Source: Alteriqipengyuania flavescens (lineage in GTDB: Bacteria; Pseudomonadota; Alphaproteobacteria; Sphingomonadales; Sphingomonadaceae). From it: 64,000 nucleotides of DNA. The stretch lies in the NCBI RefSeq assembly GCF_030406725.1, contig NZ_CP129107.1, positions 310,001 through 374,000 of the forward strand, written 5' to 3'. The notes beneath the pieces were generated by a model. That model was not told the origin of the DNA. It searched no databases and saw only the letters and a list, made by a program, of their open reading frames with translations. Made by a program: the position numbers and the translations under genes. Shown in pieces: positions 8,482 to 18,285 of the stretch. Every line of letters begins with the position of its first letter. The stretch's first letter is position 1.

Positions 8482-10992
8482 TTACAGCGTCCGCTCGCGC
8501 TCCTCGATCTCGAAGACCTCGAGGCTGTCGCCCGGCTGCACGTCGTTCGTGTCTTCCAGGACCACGCCGCATTCGAGGCCGGCACGGACTTCGTCCACGT
8601 CGTCCTTGAAGCGCCGCAGCGAGGCGATGGTGGTCGCCGACACGATGACGTCTTCGCGCGTGAGGCGTGCGAACAGGCCCTTGCGGATGACGCCTTCGGT
8701 AACCAGCAAGCCGGCGGCCTTGTCGCGCTTGCCCGACTTGAAGACTTCCTTCACCTCGGCACGGCCGACGACATTCTCGACCTTCAGCGGGCCGAGTTCG
8801 CCCAGCATTTCCTTCGTGATCTCGTCCGTCAGGTGATAGATCACGTCGAAATACTTCATCTCGACATTGTCGCGTTTCACCAGCTCGCGCGCCTTGGGAT
8901 TGGGGCGCACGTTGAAGCCGATGATCGGTGCGCCGGACGAAGCCGCCAGCGTCACGTCACTTTCGGTGATCGCGCCCACGCCTGCGTGCAGCACGCGGAC
9001 CTTGATGTCGTCGTTCGACAGGTTGTGGAGCGCGGTGTTGATCGCCTCCACGCTGCCCTGCACGTCCGCCTTCACCACGACCGGGAATTCCACCACGTCG
9101 GTCTGCAGGTTGTTGAACATCGTGTCGAAGCTGGTCGGGGCAAGCGCAGTGCGCTTCTCGGTCGCCTTTTCGCGGCGATATTCCGCCACCTCGCGGGCGC
9201 GTGCCTCGTTCTCCACCACGGTCAGCTTGTCGCCTGCCATCGGCACACCGCCGAGGCCGAGGACCTCGACCGGCATGGACGGGCCGGCTTCCTTGATCTG
9301 CTTGCCCTGGTCGTTGACGATGGCGCGCACACGGCCGCTTTCGGTGCCGACGACGAAGGTGTCGCCGCGCTTCAGCGTGCCGCGGGTGATGAGCACGGAG
9401 GCGACGGGGCCACGGCCCTTGTCGAGCTGCGCTTCCACCACGGTCGCTTCCGCATCGCGGTCCGGCCGGGCCTTCAGCTCCATCAGTTCCGCCTGCAGCG
9501 CGATCTTCTCGAGCAATTCGTCGAGACCGGTGCCTTCCTTGGCGGAGACTTCCACGTCCTGCACGTCGCCCGACATCGCTTCCACGATCACTTCCTGCTC
9601 CAGCAGGCGCTCGCGGATCTTCTGTGCGTTGGCTTCCGGCTTGTCGATCTTGTTGATCGCCACGATCATGGGCACGCCGGCTGCCTTCGTGTGATTGATG
9701 GCCTCGATCGTCTGCGGCATGATGCCGTCGTCGGCAGCCACCACCAGCACCACGATATCGGTGACGTTGGCACCGCGCTGGCGCATTTCGGTAAAGGCAG
9801 CGTGGCCCGGCGTGTCGAGGAAGGTGATCGTGTCGCCGCCCTTCGTCTTCACCTGGTAGCTGCCGATGTGCTGGGTGATGCCGCCGGCTTCGCCCTTCAC
9901 GACGTTGGCGCCGCGCAGCGCGTCGAGCAGGCTGGTCTTGCCGTGGTCGACATGGCCCATGATGGTGACCACCGGAGGACGCGGCTTCAGCGTTTCTTCC
10001 GGATCGGTATCTTCCGCTTCCTGGATGTCGACGTCGGCTTCGGAAACCTTCTCGATATTGTGGCCGAACTGTTCGACGAGCAGTTCCGCCGTATCCTGGT
10101 CGATCGTCTGGTTGACGGTGACCATCATGTCGAGATTGAACAGCTCCTTCACGAGGTCGGCGCCCTTTTCGCCCATCCGCTTGGCGAGCTCGCCAACGGT
10201 GATGGCTTCGGGCACCACGACATCGCGGACCTGCTTTTCACGCGGCTTGCCGCCGCCGCCGCCCTGGAGGCGACGTTCCTTTTCGCGCGCACGCTTGAGC
10301 GCGGCGAGACTGCGGGCACGGCGGCCCTCGTCCTCGTTCAGCGCCTTGGTGACGGTCAGCTTGCCGCCGCGGCGCTTGTCGGGCCGTTCGGGGGTGCGCT
10401 TTTCCTCCACCTTCTTCTTGGGCGGGCGCTTGGGTTCGGGTCGCGCGACGGGCGTGAACTTACGCGGCGCGGGCGTTCCGGGAGCGGCAGGCTCGCCAGC
10501 AGCAGGCGCAGCCTCTTCGGCCGGAGCTTCGGCAGCCTTCTTCGCCTCTTCCTCGGCGCGCTTGGCAGCTTCTTCCTCGGCCTTGCGGTTATCCTCGGCG
10601 CGGGTCTTCTCGTCCCTGGCAGCCTTGGCAGCGGCTTCGTCCTCGCGCTTGCGGGCATCTTCCGCCAGGCGGAGGCGCTCTTCCTCGGCCTCGCGCTGCA
10701 GGCGGGCGACGCGTTCCTGCGGCGTCTCGTCCGACGCGGCGGGTTTCCTGGGCGCAGGCGCCGGCTTCTTCGCGGCGGGCGCGGGCGCGGGTGCAGGGGC
10801 CGCTTCGGGAGCGGGTGCGGGCGCAGGTGCCGGCGCTTCCTCGCCCGGCTTCACCAGCTTGCGACGGCGCTTGACCTCGACCGCCACCTTGTTGGTGCGG
10901 CCATGGCTGAAGGTCTGCTTGACCTCGCCCGGCTGCGAACCCTTCAGGGTCAGCGGCTTGCGGGTCCGGGTCGGTTTGTCTTGATCGCTCAT
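8482..10992 (-). CDS. infB: Translation initiation factor IF-2
   Basis: 836 aa. The N-terminal IF2-associated segment [22 protein letters not shown] is followed by a long Ala/Pro/Glu/Lys-rich, probably disordered and partly coiled region to about residue 260. The IF2 N-domain then leads to the G domain with GHVDHGKT (about 345), DTPGHAAF and NKIDKP, then domains II-IV ending in [16 protein letters not shown]. It recruits fMet-tRNA to the 30S subunit. It lies between ylxR and DUF1697 in the cluster. Confidence 0.97.
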   Translation of the reverse strand: MSDQDKPTRTRKPLTLKGSQPGEVKQTFSHGRTNKVAVEVKRRRKLVKPGEEAPAPAPAPAPEAAPAPAPAPAAKKPAPAPRKPAASDETPQERVARLQREAEEERLRLAEDARKREDEAAAKAARDEKTRAEDNRKAEEEAAKRAEEEAKKAAEAPAEEAAPAAGEPAAPGTPAPRKFTPVARPEPKRPPKKKVEEKRTPERPDKRRGGKLTVTKALNEDEGRRARSLAALKRAREKERRLQGGGGGKPREKQVRDVVVPEAITVGELAKRMGEKGADLVKELFNLDMMVTVNQTIDQDTAELLVEQFGHNIEKVSEADVDIQEAEDTDPEETLKPRPPVVTIMGHVDHGKTSLLDALRGANVVKGEAGGITQHIGSYQVKTKGGDTITFLDTPGHAAFTEMRQRGANVTDIVVLVVAADDGIMPQTIEAINHTKAAGVPMIVAINKIDKPEANAQKIRERLLEQEVIVEAMSGDVQDVEVSAKEGTGLDELLEKIALQAELMELKARPDRDAEATVVEAQLDKGRGPVASVLITRGTLKRGDTFVVGTESGRVRAIVNDQGKQIKEAGPSMPVEVLGLGGVPMAGDKLTVVENEARAREVAEYRREKATEKRTALAPTSFDTMFNNLQTDVVEFPVVVKADVQGSVEAINTALHNLSNDDIKVRVLHAGVGAITESDVTLAASSGAPIIGFNVRPNPKARELVKRDNVEMKYFDVIYHLTDEITKEMLGELGPLKVENVVGRAEVKEVFKSGKRDKAAGLLVTEGVIRKGLFARLTREDVIVSATTIASLRRFKDDVDEVRAGLECGVVLEDTNDVQPGDSLEVFEIEERERTL

Positions 10993-11070
10993 AAAACTCG
11001 TATCTGTCCTTCAGCTCAATTCTTCGTGTCCGGACCTGACCGTCCGGCCCTTTCGCGCCCCAGCAGCGCG

Positions 11071-11790
11071 CTAGTGGCGCGTGACGCCGTCCCCGGCTCC
11101 ACCCGTCTCTGGCGCAGGCTCTCCCGCGCCGGTAAAGTTCTGCAAACGCAGCAGAGGGCCGCTTACCCGCGTCGCTGCGCGGGCGTCGGCCAATGCCAGA
11201 TGGACCACATTGTCGCGGCCCAATGCCACAGACAGGGCTTCCCGGTCCAGTGGCAAGCGGGTCCCGCGGTCGCCCGACCCTTCCCGTTCGCGCCCGACGC
11301 GCCACGCCTGGTCCAGCTTGGTGGTGCCGTCCGGCGCTGCGTCGGCAGCATGTAGCAGCAGTTCCAGCACACCGCCGCGGGCATGTTCGGCGATGCGGTC
11401 GGAACCGAGCACGATCTTGCCGGCGCGCATTTCGATACCCAGCCGGTCGGTGAAATTGCGCACCAGCGCATCTTCGATCCGCTGCGGCAAGTCATCGGGG
11501 ATCGCCAGCGGCGCGCCCTTGAACGCGCGTGCCAACGCCCCCTTCAACTGGCCCTTGGCCATCGCTTTTTCAAGCGCCGGGCGCGAAACGCCGATCCATG
11601 CGCCGCGCCCCGGCGCACGCGCCAGCACATCGGGAAGGACCTGGCCATCCGGCCCGATCGCCAGCCGCACGAGTTCATCCGCCGGGCGCGTCTCGCCCGA
11701 CAGGATGCAGCGCCGCTCTGCCCCTGTTTTCAGGGGGCGTCGCGGGTCGGTGATGTCGGAGCTCAGGCTCTCATTGGGTGGAGTCCGCAT
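11071..11790 (-). CDS. YlxR-like DUF448 RNA-binding protein with C-terminal L7Ae-like domain
   Basis: 239 aa. Residues ~20-100 carry the DUF448/YlxR domain (RRCILSGETRPADELVRLA, then APGRGAWIGVSRPALEKA). Residues ~110-210 resemble an L7Ae/L30e RNA-binding fold (RAGKIVLGSDRIAEHARGG). This two-domain form is usual in alphaproteobacteria between nusA and infB. The start overlaps the end of nusA by 20 bp. The role is RNA-related but not defined. Confidence 0.85.
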   Translation of the reverse strand: MRTPPNESLSSDITDPRRPLKTGAERRCILSGETRPADELVRLAIGPDGQVLPDVLARAPGRGAWIGVSRPALEKAMAKGQLKGALARAFKGAPLAIPDDLPQRIEDALVRNFTDRLGIEMRAGKIVLGSDRIAEHARGGVLELLLHAADAAPDGTTKLDQAWRVGREREGSGDRGTRLPLDREALSVALGRDNVVHLALADARAATRVSGPLLRLQNFTGAGEPAPETGGAGDGVTRH

Positions 11791-13468
11791 CGGCGGCCTC
11801 CCCGGTATTTGGCCCGGTATTTGGCCCGGTATTTGGCTCGGTGGCGGGCTCGGCTGCTACCGGAGCTTCCTCTTCGTCTTCAAACCAGTGCGCACGGGCG
11901 GCCATGATGATCTCGTTGCCCTGCTCTTCCGACAGGCCGAACGCGCCCAGCACGCCGCCCTTGTCTTCCGGACGCGCCGGACGGGTCGGTTTCATCGGCG
12001 GGCCGCCTTCGGGATTGCGGCGACGCGGCGCTTCGCGCTTCTTGGCGATCAGCTCGTCGGTGGCGAGATCGGCCAGGTCGTCGAGGTTCTTGATCCCCGC
12101 CTTGCCCAGCACGACCAGCATCTGCTCGGTCAAGTGGGGAAGTTCGGCCAGGTCGTCTTCCACGCCCAGTTCGCGGCGTTCCTCGCGATAGGCGGCTTCC
12201 TGCCGCTCGATCGCTTCCTGCGCGCGGGACTGGAGTTCCTCGGCCAGTTCCTCGTCGAAGCCTTCGATACCGGCCAGTTCGTCCAGTTCGACATAGGCGA
12301 CTTCTTCCAGCTCCACGAAGCCTTCAGCGACGAGCAGCTGCGACAGCGTTTCATCGACGTCGAGCTCTTCCTCGAACATCTTGGACCGCTCGGCAAATTC
12401 CTTGGAGCGCTTCTCGGAAGCCTCTTCCTCGGTCATGATGTCGATCTGGTGGCCGGTCAGTTGGCTGGCGAGGCGCACGTTCTGGCCGCGGCGGCCGATG
12501 GCGAGCGAGAGCTGGTCGTCGGGCACGACGACTTCGATGCGGCCCTCTTCCTCGTCGAGCACGACGCGAGCGACGGTCGCCGGTTGGAGCGCGTTGACGA
12601 CGAAGGTCGCCGTGTCCTCGCTCCACGGAATGATGTCGATCTTCTCGCCCTGCAGTTCCTGCACCACCGCCTGCACACGGCTACCCTTCATGCCGACGCA
12701 GGCGCCGACGGGGTCGATGGAACTGTCGTGGCTGATGACGCCGATCTTGGCGCGGCTGCCCGGGTCGCGGGCGGCGGCCTTGATCTCGATGATGCCGTCG
12801 TAGATTTCGGGCACTTCCTGCGCGAACAGCTTCTTCATGAAGTCGGGGTGCGCGCGGCTGAGGAAGATCTGCGGGCCACGGTTGTTGCGTTCCACCTTGG
12901 TGATCAGCGCACGTACGCGCTCGCCCACGCGGGCCGCTTCGCGCGGGATCTGCTGGTCGCGGCGGATGACGCCCTCTGCCCGGCCGAGATTGACGATCAC
13001 GTGACCGAATTCGACCGACTTGATCACACCGGTAATGACTTCGTCGGCACGGTCCTTGAACTCTTCGTACTGGCGCTCGCGCTCCGCATCGCGGACCTTC
13101 TGGAAGATCACCTGCTTGGCGCTCTGCGCGTCGATGCGGCCGAGATCGACCGGCGGCAGCGGATCGACGATGAAGTCGCCGATGCTGGCATCGTCCTGCA
13201 GCTTCTTCGCCTGCTTCAGGTCGACCTGCTTGAAGTAGTCTTCCACTTCCTCGACCACTTCGACCACGCGCCACAGGCGCAGGTCGCCGGTGTTCGGATC
13301 CAGCTTCGCGCGGATGTCGTTTTCCGCGCCATAGCGGCTGCGGGCGGATTTCTGGATCGCTTCTTCCATCGCTTCGATCACGATGGACTTGTCGATCATC
13401 TTTTCCGACGCAACGGAATTCGCAATCGCAAGCAGCTCTGCCTTGTTGGCGGAAATGGCACTGGCCAT
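11771..13468 (-). CDS. nusA: Transcription termination/antitermination protein NusA
   Basis: 565 aa. NusA N-terminal RNAP-binding domain, S1 ([19 protein letters not shown]), two KH domains ([37 protein letters not shown]) and C-terminal acidic helix-hairpin-helix repeats ([30 protein letters not shown]). The tail has a 3x NTGP repeat encoded by a perfect 12-bp tandem repeat. The ATG overlaps the rimP stop by one base (TGATG). Confidence 0.97.
   Translation of the reverse strand: MASAISANKAELLAIANSVASEKMIDKSIVIEAMEEAIQKSARSRYGAENDIRAKLDPNTGDLRLWRVVEVVEEVEDYFKQVDLKQAKKLQDDASIGDFIVDPLPPVDLGRIDAQSAKQVIFQKVRDAERERQYEEFKDRADEVITGVIKSVEFGHVIVNLGRAEGVIRRDQQIPREAARVGERVRALITKVERNNRGPQIFLSRAHPDFMKKLFAQEVPEIYDGIIEIKAAARDPGSRAKIGVISHDSSIDPVGACVGMKGSRVQAVVQELQGEKIDIIPWSEDTATFVVNALQPATVARVVLDEEEGRIEVVVPDDQLSLAIGRRGQNVRLASQLTGHQIDIMTEEEASEKRSKEFAERSKMFEEELDVDETLSQLLVAEGFVELEEVAYVELDELAGIEGFDEELAEELQSRAQEAIERQEAAYREERRELGVEDDLAELPHLTEQMLVVLGKAGIKNLDDLADLATDELIAKKREAPRRRNPEGGPPMKPTRPARPEDKGGVLGAFGLSEEQGNEIIMAARAHWFEDEEEAPVAAEPATEPNTGPNTGPNTGEAADADSTQ
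11801..11836. repeat. 12-bp x3 tandem repeat inside nusA 3' end
   Basis: CCCGGTATTTGG is repeated three times without mismatch. It encodes [11 protein letters not shown] in frame at the acidic C-terminus of NusA, so gain or loss of a unit would not break the frame. Confidence 0.9.
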
Positions 13469-14031
13469 CAGTCGTTACTCTCTTCTTCGGTTTCGACGAT
13501 TTCGTCTGCGCCGCTGGTGTCCAGCGGCCGGGTGGCGGCGATGAGCGCGTCGGTCAGGACGAGCTTCGCCGAATGAATGCTTTGCCGCGGAACGTCCACA
13601 CGTCCCGCCTTCTTATCCTCTATCGACACGGTGTCGCCGTCGATGCCGACCAGCGGGCCGCGCAGGTTCCTCTGTCCGTTCCAAGCCTTGTCCATGCTGA
13701 TCTTGGCTTCGTGCCCCACCCAGTCGGCGAAATCCTTCGCGCGGGTCAGCGGGCGGTCGATGCCGGGGCTGGAAACTTCGAGGTGATAGGCGCCTTCGAT
13801 CGGGTCGCGCCCGGCCTCTTCCAGCTCGTCCATCCGGGCGGAGATACGGCGCGACAGTTCGGCGCATTGCTCGATGACCAGCTGGCCCGTCGCCGGGTCC
13901 TCCGCCATCACCTGCAGCGCCTGCCCGCCGTCGCCGGCTTCGGACGGCATCATCTTCACGCGCACGAGGTCGAAACCCAGCGCTTTCGCTTCGGGTTCGA
14001 TAATCTCGGTCAGGCGCTCGATATCTGCCAT
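13468..14031 (-). CDS. rimP: Ribosome maturation factor RimP
   Basis: 187 aa. N-terminal RimP domain (IIEPEAKALGFDLVRVKM, YHLEVSSPGIDRPLTRAKDF) and a C-terminal SH3-like domain with a short acidic tail. The start at 14031 is set by GGAGG eight bases upstream of MADIERLTEII; a longer in-frame reading lacks such a site. First gene of the rimP-nusA-ylxR-infB operon. Its promoter should lie in 14032-14163. Confidence 0.94.
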   Translation of the reverse strand: MADIERLTEIIEPEAKALGFDLVRVKMMPSEAGDGGQALQVMAEDPATGQLVIEQCAELSRRISARMDELEEAGRDPIEGAYHLEVSSPGIDRPLTRAKDFADWVGHEAKISMDKAWNGQRNLRGPLVGIDGDTVSIEDKKAGRVDVPRQSIHSAKLVLTDALIAATRPLDTSGADEIVETEEESND

Positions 14032-14163
14032 TCGGCCTCCGTTCAGTCGGTCCTTGCCAATCCGGTTTGGGGCCAAACCGGTTTCGGGCCGGCCCCTCGC
14101 GGCGCCAGCATCTCAACCTTGTATCGACAATGTCGGGATGCGGTTCATGTAGGCAGGTAGGAG

Positions 14164-14760
14164 ATGGAAAGCAAGATGCGCATTTCGATCGCCACGATGG
14201 TTTTCGCCGCACTGATCGCAGGCTGCGACAGCGGAGCGCAGGAACCGCAGGTCGTGGCTCAGGATGTGCTCCCGCCTCCGGCCGAGCTGCCACCTGGCGC
14301 AGGTCCGCCGCTGGAACGCGAGCAGGAAAAGGAAGGAGCCGCGGCAGAGAAACGCCAGCTGGCCGAAGCGACCCGCGATGGCGAATTGCTGCCTTTCGAC
14401 CAGCGGGTCGATCGCTTTCCCGAACGCGGGAGCTGGACGCAGCGGCTCGTCCCCAACGATGTGCCGGCTGAAGAAAGCGGCTGCACTTTCACCGAGAAAC
14501 CGAGCAGCGAGCGGCCCGCGAATCTCGTCGTGCAGGCGCAAAGCGGCAACATGGACTTGCTCGCCGATGGTTTCGTGCTGGCGCACGACCATGCGATCGG
14601 TTTCGTCGAGGCGGGTTTTCTGGCGGACAAGCCGGTGATCGCGGTGCGCAGGAACATGCCCGACCTGTGGATCGCGCCCAAGCCGCCAATCCGCAATGTC
14701 ATCCTGCGGATCGGCGCGGAGGAATTCCGCTGCATCCGCTCGACCGGTTCGGGCGGCTGA
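14164..14760 (+). CDS. Predicted lipoprotein, unknown function
   Basis: 198 aa, with a signal sequence MRISIATMVFAALIAGC that ends in a lipobox (LIAG/Cys21), so an outer- or inner-membrane lipoprotein. A Pro/Glu-rich linker (25-70) precedes a compact domain with two Cys (GCTFTEKP, FRCIRST). No family is recognised. An ATG at 14176 is a second possible start with better spacing from GGAG. Divergent from rimP and unrelated in sequence to the small membrane-protein array next door. Confidence 0.65.
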   Translation: MESKMRISIATMVFAALIAGCDSGAQEPQVVAQDVLPPPAELPPGAGPPLEREQEKEGAAAEKRQLAEATRDGELLPFDQRVDRFPERGSWTQRLVPNDVPAEESGCTFTEKPSSERPANLVVQAQSGNMDLLADGFVLAHDHAIGFVEAGFLADKPVIAVRRNMPDLWIAPKPPIRNVILRIGAEEFRCIRSTGSGG

Positions 14761-14802
14761 TATGAAGAGGGCGGAGGTGGCGCCAGATGGTTCCGCAAGC
14801 CG

Positions 14803-15162
14803 TTAATTCGTCAGGGCTGACTGTCCGGCGGGCGTAACGGGTGCGCGGCAGGCCTGGGCCCACGGATTGGCCTTGCAGGCACGGCCCTGCTCCCGCTCCA
14901 CCCGCTCACGCTCGGCCGGATCGAATTTTCGCGCGACGGCGGAGATGCCTTCAGCCTTGCTGTTTCCCCACGAGTGGTAGGGCTGCGTCATCGCGTAGAA
15001 GACGAACGCGACGATCCCGAACAGCGCCCAGCGGGCAATCCTGTCAGTGACCGGAAAGTCGTCGTCGGCCTTTCGCCGATTCTCGTAGTGGTAGCGCGGC
15101 CCAAGGCCCCAGTAGGGCGCAAAAGCATCGGTCGCGCGCTTCCAGATGGTGCCGAACGGCAT
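14803..15162 (-). CDS. Small membrane protein, YHYE/NPW family (member 5 of array)
   Basis: 119 aa. PRYHYENRR (residues 22-30) precedes a single membrane segment (RWALFGIVAFVFYAM). A charged helix follows, then CKANPWAQACR near the C-terminus. The same layout (xYHYE, one TM, Cys-x-x-NPW) occurs in the genes at 15173, 21289 and 21596. The start at 15162 is the first Met after the upstream stop, 10 bp away, which suggests cotranscription. No known family or function is recognised. Confidence 0.7.
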   Translation of the reverse strand: MPFGTIWKRATDAFAPYWGLGPRYHYENRRKADDDFPVTDRIARWALFGIVAFVFYAMTQPYHSWGNSKAEGISAVARKFDPAERERVEREQGRACKANPWAQACRAPVTPAGQSALTN

Positions 15163-15172
15163 GGGTGTGAGC

Positions 15173-15469
15173 CTATTCGGCAGCCCACGGGTTGTTGGCG
15201 CAGCGCTGGTGTTCCGCCTCGGCGGCCTGACGGGCCTCGACACGCGCGCTGATGAGATCGCTCGAGACGAAGGTAAATGCGACGCAGGAAGCCCCGGCCA
15301 GCGTCAGGAGGAGGACTGAAAGGGTCCGCCAGATCGGGAAACCGCGGTCGTCGCCGGCGCCCTCGTAATGGTAGATCTTCGTGGTGCCCTTGAAGAGATC
15401 GAGTTCCTCTCGGCTGCGGCCTGCCGGGTCGCCGCGCAAGGTTTCCTTGATGAAATACTTGAGGTCCAA
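15173..15469 (-). CDS. Small membrane protein, YHYE/NPW family (member 4), 5' end next to IS
   Basis: 98 aa from a TTG start: MDLKYFI, then KIYHYEG before a TM helix (LSVLLLTLAGASCVAFTFV), and CANNPWAAE at the C-terminus. The IS5-type copy ends 7 bp upstream, so the native ribosome-binding site was probably lost. The frame is open into the IS, giving an alternative IS-derived start (MVALMSPDPRT). Alignment of the N-terminus with the paralogue at 21289 (MNLFSFF) favours the TTG. It may be poorly expressed now. Confidence 0.6.
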   Translation of the reverse strand: MDLKYFIKETLRGDPAGRSREELDLFKGTTKIYHYEGAGDDRGFPIWRTLSVLLLTLAGASCVAFTFVSSDLISARVEARQAAEAEHQRCANNPWAAE

Positions 15470-15476
15470 CGTCCTA

Positions 15477-16246
15477 GGGTCCGGACTCATTAGAGCCACC
15501 ATGTGACGAATGCTGCGATGGCGATGGTGGCCATGAATGTCTTGATGTTGCGGTCGAAGCGAGTGGCGACGCGGCGCCAGTCCTTGAAGCGGCAGACATG
15601 CGCTCTACGACATTGCGCTGACGGTAGATTTGCCGATCGTGCTGGATGTGCACTTTGCGGTTGGACCTGGCGGGGATGACCGGAGTGGTTCCGCGCTCGA
15701 TAAGCCAGGAGCGCAAGGCGTTGCTGTCATAGCCCTTGTCGGCGACCAGATAGCGGGAGGGCGGTACGGCATTGATCGTCTGGATAGCGATCTTGGCATC
15801 GTGCGTGTTGCCCGGCGTCAGCAGGAGGATGTGCGGGCGGCCCTTCTCGTCGCAGACGGCATGGAGCTTGGTGTTGCGTCCGCCCTTGGTGATGCCGATA
15901 CCATGAGCCAAGGCCCCCCTTTTGCGCCGCCGGCGGTGCGGTGGACCTTGATGCAGCTGCTGTCGATGAAGAGCCTTTCAGGGACGCCATCGACCCCGGC
16001 GAGCTGGGCGAAGATCCGTTCCCACACGCCGCGTTCGGCCCAGCGCCGGAAGCGGTTGTAGAGCATCTTCTTCGGACCGTAGACATGTTCCGGGCAGTCG
16101 CCCCAGCGACCACCGCTCTTCAGAGCCTAGACAATCCCGGAAAGCACGCGCCGGTCATCGACCCTTGGCATCCCGCGCGTATCATTCGGCAAGAGCGGCT
16201 CGATCCGTGCCCACTGATCATCCGGAGCCGAAGGCGTGCAAAGCAC
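15477..16246 (-). pseudogene. IS5-family transposase, copy 1, with in-frame TAG and frameshift
   Basis: DDE transposase in two frames. The first carries PDDQWARIEPLLP, RVLSGIV then TAG (16127-16129), then ALKSGGRWGDCPEH, YNRFRRWAERGVWERIF and FIDSSCIKVHRTAGGAKGG. The second, after AAAAGGGGGG, carries ITKGGRNTKLHAVCDEKGRP, LVADKGYDS and RNVVER. IS5 relatives usually have Trp where the TAG is, so TGG to TAG is likely. The frame switch at the A/G run may be programmed. The stop codon of the second frame (TAG, 15474-15476) comes from the target site, not from the IS. Confidence 0.8.
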
Positions 16247-16344
16247 AAAACCAGAAGAAATCCGCCATTCACCAAGCCTCCTCGCTGGAGGCACGTGAAT
16301 CACATTGCAGCGCCGGTGTGAATCCCGTTTATGGGTCCGGACCC
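15477..16344 (-). mobile_element. IS5-type insertion sequence, copy 1 (868 bp)
   Basis: Imperfect terminal inverted repeats start GGGTCCGGAC(T/C)CAT at both ends. The element is flanked by TA on each side (15475-15476 and 16345-16346), as expected for the IS5 family groups with a 2-bp TA target. It is identical in length, and wherever compared in sequence, to copy 2 at 20386-21253 and in the same orientation. Together they bracket ahpC-ahpF and an IS3 element. Confidence 0.9.
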
Positions 16345-16478
16345 TAGATTCGCCTAAGGTTGAGGGCAGGATGACGCACGGGGTTTGATGCGTCCAATCG
16401 ATTGATTGGCGCGCATTAATCGCTTTTGTCGTTATCACGGTGTCGCCGCTCAAGACACGTCCCTCCAGCGACCCAAAC

Positions 16479-16521
16479 GCAAAAACCCGCCCTGCCGGTC
16501 CGGCGGGGCGGGTCTTTTTGC
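16479..16521 (-). terminator. Bidirectional terminator after ahpF
   Basis: GC-rich hairpin (ACCCGCCCTGCCGG/CCGGCGGGGCGGGT) flanked by A5 and T5, so it can work on both strands. It sits 23 bp after the ahpF stop. The rest of 16345-16543, right of the IS copy, shows no gene. Confidence 0.85.
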
Positions 16522-16543
16522 GTCGGTCGGAACGCCCGGAGCG

Positions 16544-18133
16544 TCAGGCCGCCTGCGCGATCTCTTCCGGAGCGGAATTGCGGATCAGGTAATCGAACGC
16601 CGACAAGGCCGCCTTCGACCCTTCGCCCATCGCGATCACGATCTGCTTGTAGGGTACGGTCGTCACATCGCCCGCCGCGAACACGCCATGGATATTGGTC
16701 GCGGACTTCGCATCGACCTCGATCTCGCCATGCTGCGACAGGGCCACGCCGCTATCCTTCAGCCACTCGGTATTGGGCACCAGCCCGATCTGCACAAATA
16801 CGCCTTCCAGCTCGACGCGGTGCTCCTCGCCGCTCGCCCGGTCCTTGTAGACCAGGCCATCGACCTTGCTGCCGTCGCCAGAGATCTCGGTCGTCTGCGC
16901 GTTCACCAGCACGTCGACATTCTTCAGCGAGCGCAGCTTGTCCTGCAGCACCTGGTCCGCACGCAGGGCCGTGTCGAACTCTACCAGCGTCACGTGGCCG
17001 ACGATATTCGCCAGGTCGATCGCCGCTTCGACGCCGCTGTTGCCGCCGCCGATCACCGCCACGCGCTTGCCCTTGTAGAGCGGCCCGTCACAGTGCGGGC
17101 AATACGCCACGCCCTTGTTGCGATATTCCTGCTCGCCCGGCACGCCCAGGTTCCGCCAGCGCGCGCCCGTCGCCAGGATGACGGACCGCGCCTGCAGCAC
17201 GCCGCCATTCTCGAACTCGACCGTGTGGTATCCGCCCTTGTCGGCCGCGGGCACCAGCCTGCTCGCCGTCGCGAGATTCATCACGTCGACATCGTATTCG
17301 CCGACATGCTCTTCCAGCTGCCGCGCAAGTTTCGGTCCTTCGGTGTAGGGAACGGAGATGAAGTTCTCGATCCCCATCGTGTCCAGTACCTGCCCGCCGA
17401 ATCGCTCGGCGGCCACGCCCGTGCTGAAGCCCTTGCGGATGGTATAGACCGCCGCCGCAGCGCCCGCCGGGCCGCCGCCTACCACCAGCACTTCGAACGG
17501 CTCCTTGTCCGCCATCTTGGCTGCCGCACGCTCGCTGGCGCCGGTGTCCAGCTTGGCCAGGATCTCTTCCACGCCCATCTTCCCGCTGGCGAACATCTCG
17601 CCATTGAGGAAGGTCGCGGGCACCGCCATCACGCCGCGCTGCTCGACCTCGTCCTGGAACGTGCTGCCTTCGATCAGCGTGGCGGTGATGCGGCTGTTAT
17701 AGAGCGCCATCAGCGTCAGCGCCTGCACCACGTCGGGGCAGTTGTGACAGCTGAGGGAGAAATACATCTCGAACGCGAAGTCGCCTTCCAGCGCCTCTAT
17801 CTGCTCCAGCACTTCGGGCTCCACCTTGGGCGGATGCCCGCCCGCCCACAACAGCGCGAGCACCAGCGAGGTGAACTCGTGTCCCATCGGCAGCCCGGCA
17901 AAGCGCACCCACTTGGTTGCATCGCTCGCGCGGCGGATGATGAAGCTGGGGCGGCGCGCATCGTCGCCGTCGAAGCTGGCGCTGACCATGTCGTGCAGCG
18001 CCGCAATCTCTTCCAGCAGCTCGCGCGTCTGCGCGGATTTCGCATCGTCGCCCAGGCTCGCGACCAGTTCGACCGGCTCGCGAAGGTTCGCAAGATAGGT
18101 CGAAAGCTGCTGCTTCATGGTGTCGTCGAGCAT
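16544..18133 (-). CDS. ahpF: Alkyl hydroperoxide reductase subunit F
   Basis: 529 aa, matching E. coli AhpF in length. NADH-dependent flavin disulfide reductase that recycles AhpC. The N-terminal double-thioredoxin domain has SCHNCPD with Cys129/Cys132. The FAD motif [12 protein letters not shown], the TrxR-like redox pair CPHC ([23 protein letters not shown]) and a C-terminal FAD motif VFAAGDVTT follow. The start at 18133 ([10 protein letters not shown]) has GGAG eight bases upstream and matches the family. It lies 152 bp downstream of ahpC within the IS-bounded block. Confidence 0.95.
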   Translation of the reverse strand: MLDDTMKQQLSTYLANLREPVELVASLGDDAKSAQTRELLEEIAALHDMVSASFDGDDARRPSFIIRRASDATKWVRFAGLPMGHEFTSLVLALLWAGGHPPKVEPEVLEQIEALEGDFAFEMYFSLSCHNCPDVVQALTLMALYNSRITATLIEGSTFQDEVEQRGVMAVPATFLNGEMFASGKMGVEEILAKLDTGASERAAAKMADKEPFEVLVVGGGPAGAAAAVYTIRKGFSTGVAAERFGGQVLDTMGIENFISVPYTEGPKLARQLEEHVGEYDVDVMNLATASRLVPAADKGGYHTVEFENGGVLQARSVILATGARWRNLGVPGEQEYRNKGVAYCPHCDGPLYKGKRVAVIGGGNSGVEAAIDLANIVGHVTLVEFDTALRADQVLQDKLRSLKNVDVLVNAQTTEISGDGSKVDGLVYKDRASGEEHRVELEGVFVQIGLVPNTEWLKDSGVALSQHGEIEVDAKSATNIHGVFAAGDVTTVPYKQIVIAMGEGSKAALSAFDYLIRNSAPEEIAQAA

Positions 18134-18168
18134 GGGTCGGTCTCCTGCCGGTGAAATGGAAAACAATG

Positions 18169-18209
18169 GAGGCCCGGAGCTGGGGTGGGGGTGGGGTGCC
18201 CCGGGCCTC
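18169..18209 (-). terminator. Stem-loop between ahpC and ahpF
   Basis: Arms GAGGCCCGG and CCGGGCCTC pair perfectly over 9 bp with a 23-nt G-rich loop, about 77 nt after the ahpC stop. On the minus strand CATTGTTTTCC follows. It could partially terminate or stabilise the ahpC message so that AhpC exceeds AhpF. Confidence 0.4.
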
Positions 18210-18285
18210 TTTGCGACCCGAGATTATGGTCTCGGGCTCGGGCACGGCAGGCGGGCTGCACCCACCGCGCCTTCGGGTGTCGGGC

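Noticed and set aside
7921-11355. 1144-codon open frame antisense to infB, DUF1697 and ylxR
   Set aside because: GC-rich shadow frame opposite strongly coding genes. It has no domain and an Arg/His/Leu-rich bias typical of antisense frames.
16406-18154. 582-codon plus-strand frame opposite ahpF
   Set aside because: Antisense shadow of ahpF with no recognisable domain.
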